Assembly (NCBI GenBank): GCA_035317605.1
Contig: DATHGT010000384.1
Coordinates: 1 to 9,101 of the forward strand
DNA: 9,101 nt
Direction: 5' to 3'
Source of the DNA: DATHGT01 sp035317605
Lineage (GTDB): Bacteria > Methylomirabilota > Methylomirabilia > Rokubacteriales > CSP1-6
A program made the position numbers and the translations under genes. The notes under the pieces were generated by a model. It was not told the origin of the DNA. It worked only from the letters and a program-made list of their open reading frames with translations, and did not search any database. Shown here piece after piece: positions 5,899 to 9,101 of this stretch (its first letter is position 1; each line of letters starts with the position of its first letter).

Positions 5899-6252
5899 AT
5901 GGGACATGTCCATGAGAACGTCGAGCTCATTGCCGAAAAGTCAGCACGGGTGCGCATGCTGGTCGACACGGGTGCGACGTTTTCGGTGATTCCCAAGACG
6001 CTGGCCGACGCCATCGGCGTCAAGCCACGCGGCGGGCGGTACACGGTGACGCTGGCGGACGGTCGGCGCGTGCGATGCGCCTCGGACATCGTCCGTTTTC
6101 GGATCGGCAAGCGCGAGGCTCCCGGGGTGATCCTGATCGGCAGTGTGGCCGAGCCTCTTCTCGGCGTGGAGACGCTCGAAGGCTTGGGGTTGGCCGTCGA
6201 TCCCCGCAGGGGCCGCCTCATTCCGACCCGCGGCTACACCATCCGCCTCTAG
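5899..6252 (+). CDS. Small retropepsin-like aspartic protease (clan AA)
   Basis: This 117-aa protein starts at ATG 5899, four bases after GGAGGT. The catalytic signature MLVDTGATFSVIP (residues 20-32; Asp23-Thr24-Gly25) is the classic DTG loop. The flap-like segment TVTLADGRRVRC lies at 49-60. The second conserved block, EPLLGVETLEGLGLAVDPRRG (85-105), corresponds to the LLG motif followed by the DPRRG stretch seen in bacterial clan AA proteins. One DTG per chain means it should work as a homodimer, like viral proteases. No signal peptide or membrane segment is visible, so a cytoplasmic role is inferred; the substrate is unknown. It appears monocistronic, lies just downstream of the MITE-like element, and converges with the broken hydrolase gene 13 bp away. 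Confidence 0.88.
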   Translation: MGHVHENVELIAEKSARVRMLVDTGATFSVIPKTLADAIGVKPRGGRYTVTLADGRRVRCASDIVRFRIGKREAPGVILIGSVAEPLLGVETLEGLGLAVDPRRGRLIPTRGYTIRL

Positions 6253-6265
6253 CCTTCCCGCTGCC

Positions 6266-6839
6266 TCACATCGACTTGAAGCAGCGGAGCACGCGCTCGC
6301 GCGATTCTTTGGCGGCGGCGGCATTGTAGCCCTGCTTGCGCGGCATCGCGAAGTTGTGGCCGGCGCCCTGGTAGACCTGGATGTCGGCGTTGGCCCGGCC
6401 TGCGAACGCCTTCTGGATCGCGGCGACCTCGTCCATCGGCACCACCGGATCCGAATCGCCGTAGTGAAAGCTAGCGCCCGCCGAAGCAGAAGCCCAGAAT
6501 GGCCAGCTTGCCGTTGCACTGCGGCCGCGCTTTCAGGTCCTTCACGAGGTCCGCGATGTCCTTCATGCCCTGCACGGGATCGAACTTGCCGTAGCGGTCG
6601 AAGGCGACGGTCATGTCGGCGGTCGGTCCCGGAGTCTGGCGCCAGAAGATGTCGGGGACGGACACCATGAAGCCGTCGGCGGCCCACGCGTCGGCCAGCT
6701 CGCGCATCTCCTGATCGACCCCGAAGATGGCGGTGATCAGCAAGATACCGGGCACCTTCGCGGTGCCGGCCGGTGCGGTGACGTAACCGTCGAAGGTCTC
6801 GCTGCTCCGTGTCGTGTACTTGACGTCGATGCCGGCCAT
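6266..6839 (-). pseudogene. Dienelactone hydrolase family gene disrupted by internal deletion and frameshift
   Basis: The frame opens at ATG 6839 after GGGAGGA and reads MAGIDVKYTTRSSETFDGYV through to the nucleophile elbow GFCFGGR (Cys118). It stops at TAG 6473-6471. Immediately beyond, in another frame, the rest of the protein resumes as SFHYGDSDPVVPMDEV...QGAGHNFAMP and ends CFKSM at TGA 6266-6268. All triad residues (Cys, Asp, His) exist but in two frames. The Asp-to-His spacing (31) matches the family, while Cys-to-Asp is about 13 residues instead of about 48. About 35 codons are therefore missing; the frame offset fits a loss such as 104 or 107 bp. The gene follows the molybdopterin subunit by 20 bp, in the same operon. 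It is either a real pseudogene or an assembly error; only a 122-aa inactive fragment would be made. Confidence 0.85.
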
Positions 6840-6859
6840 GGTTTCCTCCCGTCGAACGG

Positions 6860-9101
6860 TCAGTGTGAGCGAGCGCGCTGGATAGCCTGCCACACGCGTT
6901 CGGGCGTGGCCGGCATGTCGACGTGGGTGACGCCGAGCGGGGCGAGCGCGTCGAGGATCGCGTGGATGACGGCGCCGGGCGCGCCGACGGTGCCGCCTTC
7001 GCCGGCGCCCTTGACCCCGAGCGCGTTGGTGGGACTCGGCACGTCGCGGCTCTCGACCGTGATCGAGGGCAGGTCCGCCGCGCGCGGGATCGCGTAGTCC
7101 ATGAACGAGCCGGAGAGCAGCTGGCCGTCGTCGTCGTAGACGCACGCCTCCATCAGCGCCTGGCCGATGCCCTGGGCGAGGGCGCCGTGCTGCTGGCCGT
7201 GCACGATCATCGGGTTCACCGAGCGGCCGGAGTCGTCGACCATGCTGAGCGCGACGATCGCGACCGCGCCGGTCTCGGGATCGACCTCGACCTCGCAGAC
7301 CTGACAGCCGTTGGCGAACGCGAACGCGGGGTTCTCGTGCATGGTGGCGGCGCCAAGCGTCGTACCCAGTGCCCCCGGCAGCTTGCCGTCGACCGCGGCG
7401 CGCGCGACGTCGAAGAGGCCGACCGTCCGGTCCGTGCCGACGACGCCGAATGCCCCGTCGCGATATTCCACGTCGGCGGCCGCGGCCTCGAGCAGATGCG
7501 CGGCCATCGCCCGCCCCTTCGCGATGACCGCGTCCGTGGCTTCGGCGGCCGCGTTGCCCGCGCGCACCATCGAGCGCGAGGCGAACGTGCCGACGCCCTT
7601 GGCCACCCGGTCGGTGTCGCCCATCACGATGCTCACGCTCTCGAACGGCACGCCGAGCCGCTCGGCCACGACCTGAGCGAACACGGTCTCGTGACCCTGG
7701 CCCTGCGACTGCGCGCCGATCGGGACCTCGACGCTGCCGTCGGGCCACACGCGGACTTCGGCGTACTCCTGCGGCACACCGCCCGTGCCCTCGACGTAAG
7801 GGCCGATGCCGAGGCCGCGTAGCGTTCCGCGCCGCTCGGACTCGGCCCGCCGCGCGGCGAATCCCGCGACGTCGCCGAGGGCGAGGGCCTCGTCGAGCCG
7901 CGCGACGTAGTCGCCGGAGTCGTACACGGCGCCGGTCGCGCTGCGATACGGAAACGCCGACATCATGTTGGCGCGACGGAGCGCGGCCCGGTCGCGCCCG
8001 GTCTCGCGCGCGGCCCGCTCGACCAGCCGCTCCACCGTGTAGACGCACTCGATCCGGCCGACGCCGCGGTACACGTTGATCGGCACCGTGTTGGTCAGCA
8101 CGCCTTCCACTCTGAGGTGGATCGCGGGGATCGCGTAGAGGCCGGAGATCATCCGCTCCATGTTGCTGAGCGTGGAGACCGGGATGCAGGGTGCGACGTA
8201 GGCGCCCACGTTGGACACGGAGTGCACGCGGAGCGCGACGATGCGCCCGTCCGCGTCCAGCGCCAGCTCGCCGGTGAGCACGTGATCGCGCGACTGCGCG
8301 TCGCTCAGAAAGCCCTCGGAGCGGCTCGATACCCACTTGAGCGGGCGACCGGTGCGGCGCGCCGCCCACGCCAGCGCGGCGTACTCGGGATAGGGCTGGA
8401 TCTTCGAGCCGAAGCCGCCGCCGACGTCGCCGGTGATGCAGCGCACCCGCTCCGTCGGCACGCCGAGAATGCGCGCGAGGTTCGCGGCCAGCGCGTGAAC
8501 GCTCTGAAGCGAGGCGTGCAGGACGTAGCGTCCGGCGGCGGCGTCCCACGCGGCGAGGGCCGCCCGCGGCTCCAGGAAGCAGGTCACGAGCCGGTTGTCG
8601 ACGACGGTGAGCCGGGTGACGTGAGCGGCGGTAGCGATCGCGCGCGCCGTCGCCTCGGCGTCGCCGCATTCCCAGTCATAGACTCGGTTCGCGGCGACGC
8701 CGTCGTGCAGCTGCGGAGCGCCGTCGCGGAGCGCGCCGATGCCGTCGACGACCGCCGGGCGCACGCCGTAGCGCACGGCGACGGCCGCGGTGCCGTCCTC
8801 CGCCGCGGCGGGTGTCTCGGCGATGACGACGGCCACCGGTTCGCCGGCGTGGCGGACGCGGTCGATCGCCAGGGGATACCACGCGGGATCCGCGAACGGT
8901 GAGCCGTCACGGCTGCGCATGCCGGCGCCGCGCTCGGCGATCAGCGTGGGGATCGCGCCGACGCCCCCCGCGACGAGGTCGTGCCCGGTGAACACGTCGA
9001 GCACGCCGGCGACGGCGCGCGCGTGTGCGTCATCGATCCCCAGGACGTCGGCATGAGCATGGGGCGATCGCACGAACGCGGCCCACGCCTGCCCCGCGGC
9101 G
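6860..9101 (-). CDS. Xanthine/aldehyde dehydrogenase-type molybdopterin-binding large subunit (5' end outside window)
   Basis: The frame is open to the window edge (AAFVRSPHAHADV) and stops at TGA 6860-6862. About 747 residues are visible, so only the first few dozen are missing. Counting from the Val codon at 9073, landmarks are the N-terminal hammerhead domain with HAGEPVAVVIAETPAAAEDG (75-94), the cofactor-binding GDVGGGFGSK (215-224), the active-site loop NVYRGVGR (333-340), AQSQGQGHET (454-462), and the catalytic glutamate in GVKGAGEGG (Glu692). The loop lacks the AYxCSFR of true CO dehydrogenase and resembles the AYRGAGR type, so this is probably an aldehyde/N-heterocycle hydroxylase, not CoxL. 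It would work with FAD and 2Fe-2S subunits, none of which is in the window. The dienelactone hydrolase remnant follows in the operon. Confidence 0.93.
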   Translation of the reverse strand, partial: AAGQAWAAFVRSPHAHADVLGIDDAHARAVAGVLDVFTGHDLVAGGVGAIPTLIAERGAGMRSRDGSPFADPAWYPLAIDRVRHAGEPVAVVIAETPAAAEDGTAAVAVRYGVRPAVVDGIGALRDGAPQLHDGVAANRVYDWECGDAEATARAIATAAHVTRLTVVDNRLVTCFLEPRAALAAWDAAAGRYVLHASLQSVHALAANLARILGVPTERVRCITGDVGGGFGSKIQPYPEYAALAWAARRTGRPLKWVSSRSEGFLSDAQSRDHVLTGELALDADGRIVALRVHSVSNVGAYVAPCIPVSTLSNMERMISGLYAIPAIHLRVEGVLTNTVPINVYRGVGRIECVYTVERLVERAARETGRDRAALRRANMMSAFPYRSATGAVYDSGDYVARLDEALALGDVAGFAARRAESERRGTLRGLGIGPYVEGTGGVPQEYAEVRVWPDGSVEVPIGAQSQGQGHETVFAQVVAERLGVPFESVSIVMGDTDRVAKGVGTFASRSMVRAGNAAAEATDAVIAKGRAMAAHLLEAAAADVEYRDGAFGVVGTDRTVGLFDVARAAVDGKLPGALGTTLGAATMHENPAFAFANGCQVCEVEVDPETGAVAIVALSMVDDSGRSVNPMIVHGQQHGALAQGIGQALMEACVYDDDGQLLSGSFMDYAIPRAADLPSITVESRDVPSPTNALGVKGAGEGGTVGAPGAVIHAILDALAPLGVTHVDMPATPERVWQAIQRARSH

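Noticed and set aside
6471..8669. 732-codon minus-strand frame running through the molybdopterin subunit into the hydrolase
   Set aside because: Only its last 122 codons (from ATG 6839) are real, as the N-terminal part of the hydrolase. The upstream part is an Arg-rich out-of-frame reading of the molybdopterin subunit.
6860..9101. Naming the molybdopterin subunit CoxL (CO dehydrogenase)
   Set aside because: The diagnostic AYxCSFR loop is absent; the loop is VYRGVGR. CO oxidation is not supported.
1..9101. CRISPR array, tRNA, rRNA or integrase attachment site
   Set aside because: No regularly spaced repeats, cloverleaf-type pairing, rRNA-like sequence or integrase gene was seen on either strand.

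Overview
The window is high-GC bacterial DNA (roughly two-thirds G+C in the genes), with strong GGAGG-type ribosome sites and short operons. The gene types point to a soil or sediment heterotroph: a molybdenum hydroxylase large subunit, dienelactone hydrolase, amidohydrolase, an M24 'pita-bread' protein, a VOC-fold protein and a haem/propeller secreted protein. They suit a lineage such as Candidatus Rokubacteria/NC10 or a related group. That placement is an impression from gene content and base composition, not something demonstrated here.

Layout. (1) 1-217: the 3' end of an unidentified membrane protein on the + strand, then a 466-bp non-coding stretch with a candidate operator palindrome. 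(2) 684-2915: a 743-aa exported protein joining a carboxypeptidase-regulatory-like domain, one CxxCH haem site and a beta-propeller-like C-terminal half. (3) 2990-3409 on the minus strand: a VOC/glyoxalase-fold protein, convergent with gene 2, with a perfect TATAAT upstream. (4) 3526-5588 on the + strand: a two-gene operon of an amidohydrolase_2 protein and, 5 bp later, an M24 aminopeptidase-P-like protein that has lost several metal ligands. (5) 5589-5898: a compact cluster of structured DNA. It holds the second, oppositely oriented copy of a ~70-bp double-hairpin repeat whose first copy is at 2918-2988, an 11-bp direct duplication flanking that copy, and a MITE-like element with 27-bp perfect inverted repeats around an intrinsic-terminator hairpin. 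(6) 5899-6252: a small retropepsin-like (clan AA) aspartic protease. (7) 6266-9101 on the minus strand: a xanthine/aldehyde-dehydrogenase-type molybdopterin subunit (5' end off the window), followed 20 bp later by a dienelactone hydrolase broken by an internal deletion plus frameshift.

How the genes fit together. The molybdenum hydroxylase and the dienelactone hydrolase form a probable oxidation/hydrolysis operon whose last gene is damaged, or misassembled. The amidohydrolase and M24 gene are probably co-translated and may act on the same C-N or ester substrate. Most genes are ordinary catabolic genes. I see no convincing new multi-gene system. The best leads are the paired repeats with a possible target duplication, the MITE-like element, the metal-ligand-poor M24 protein and the broken hydrolase.
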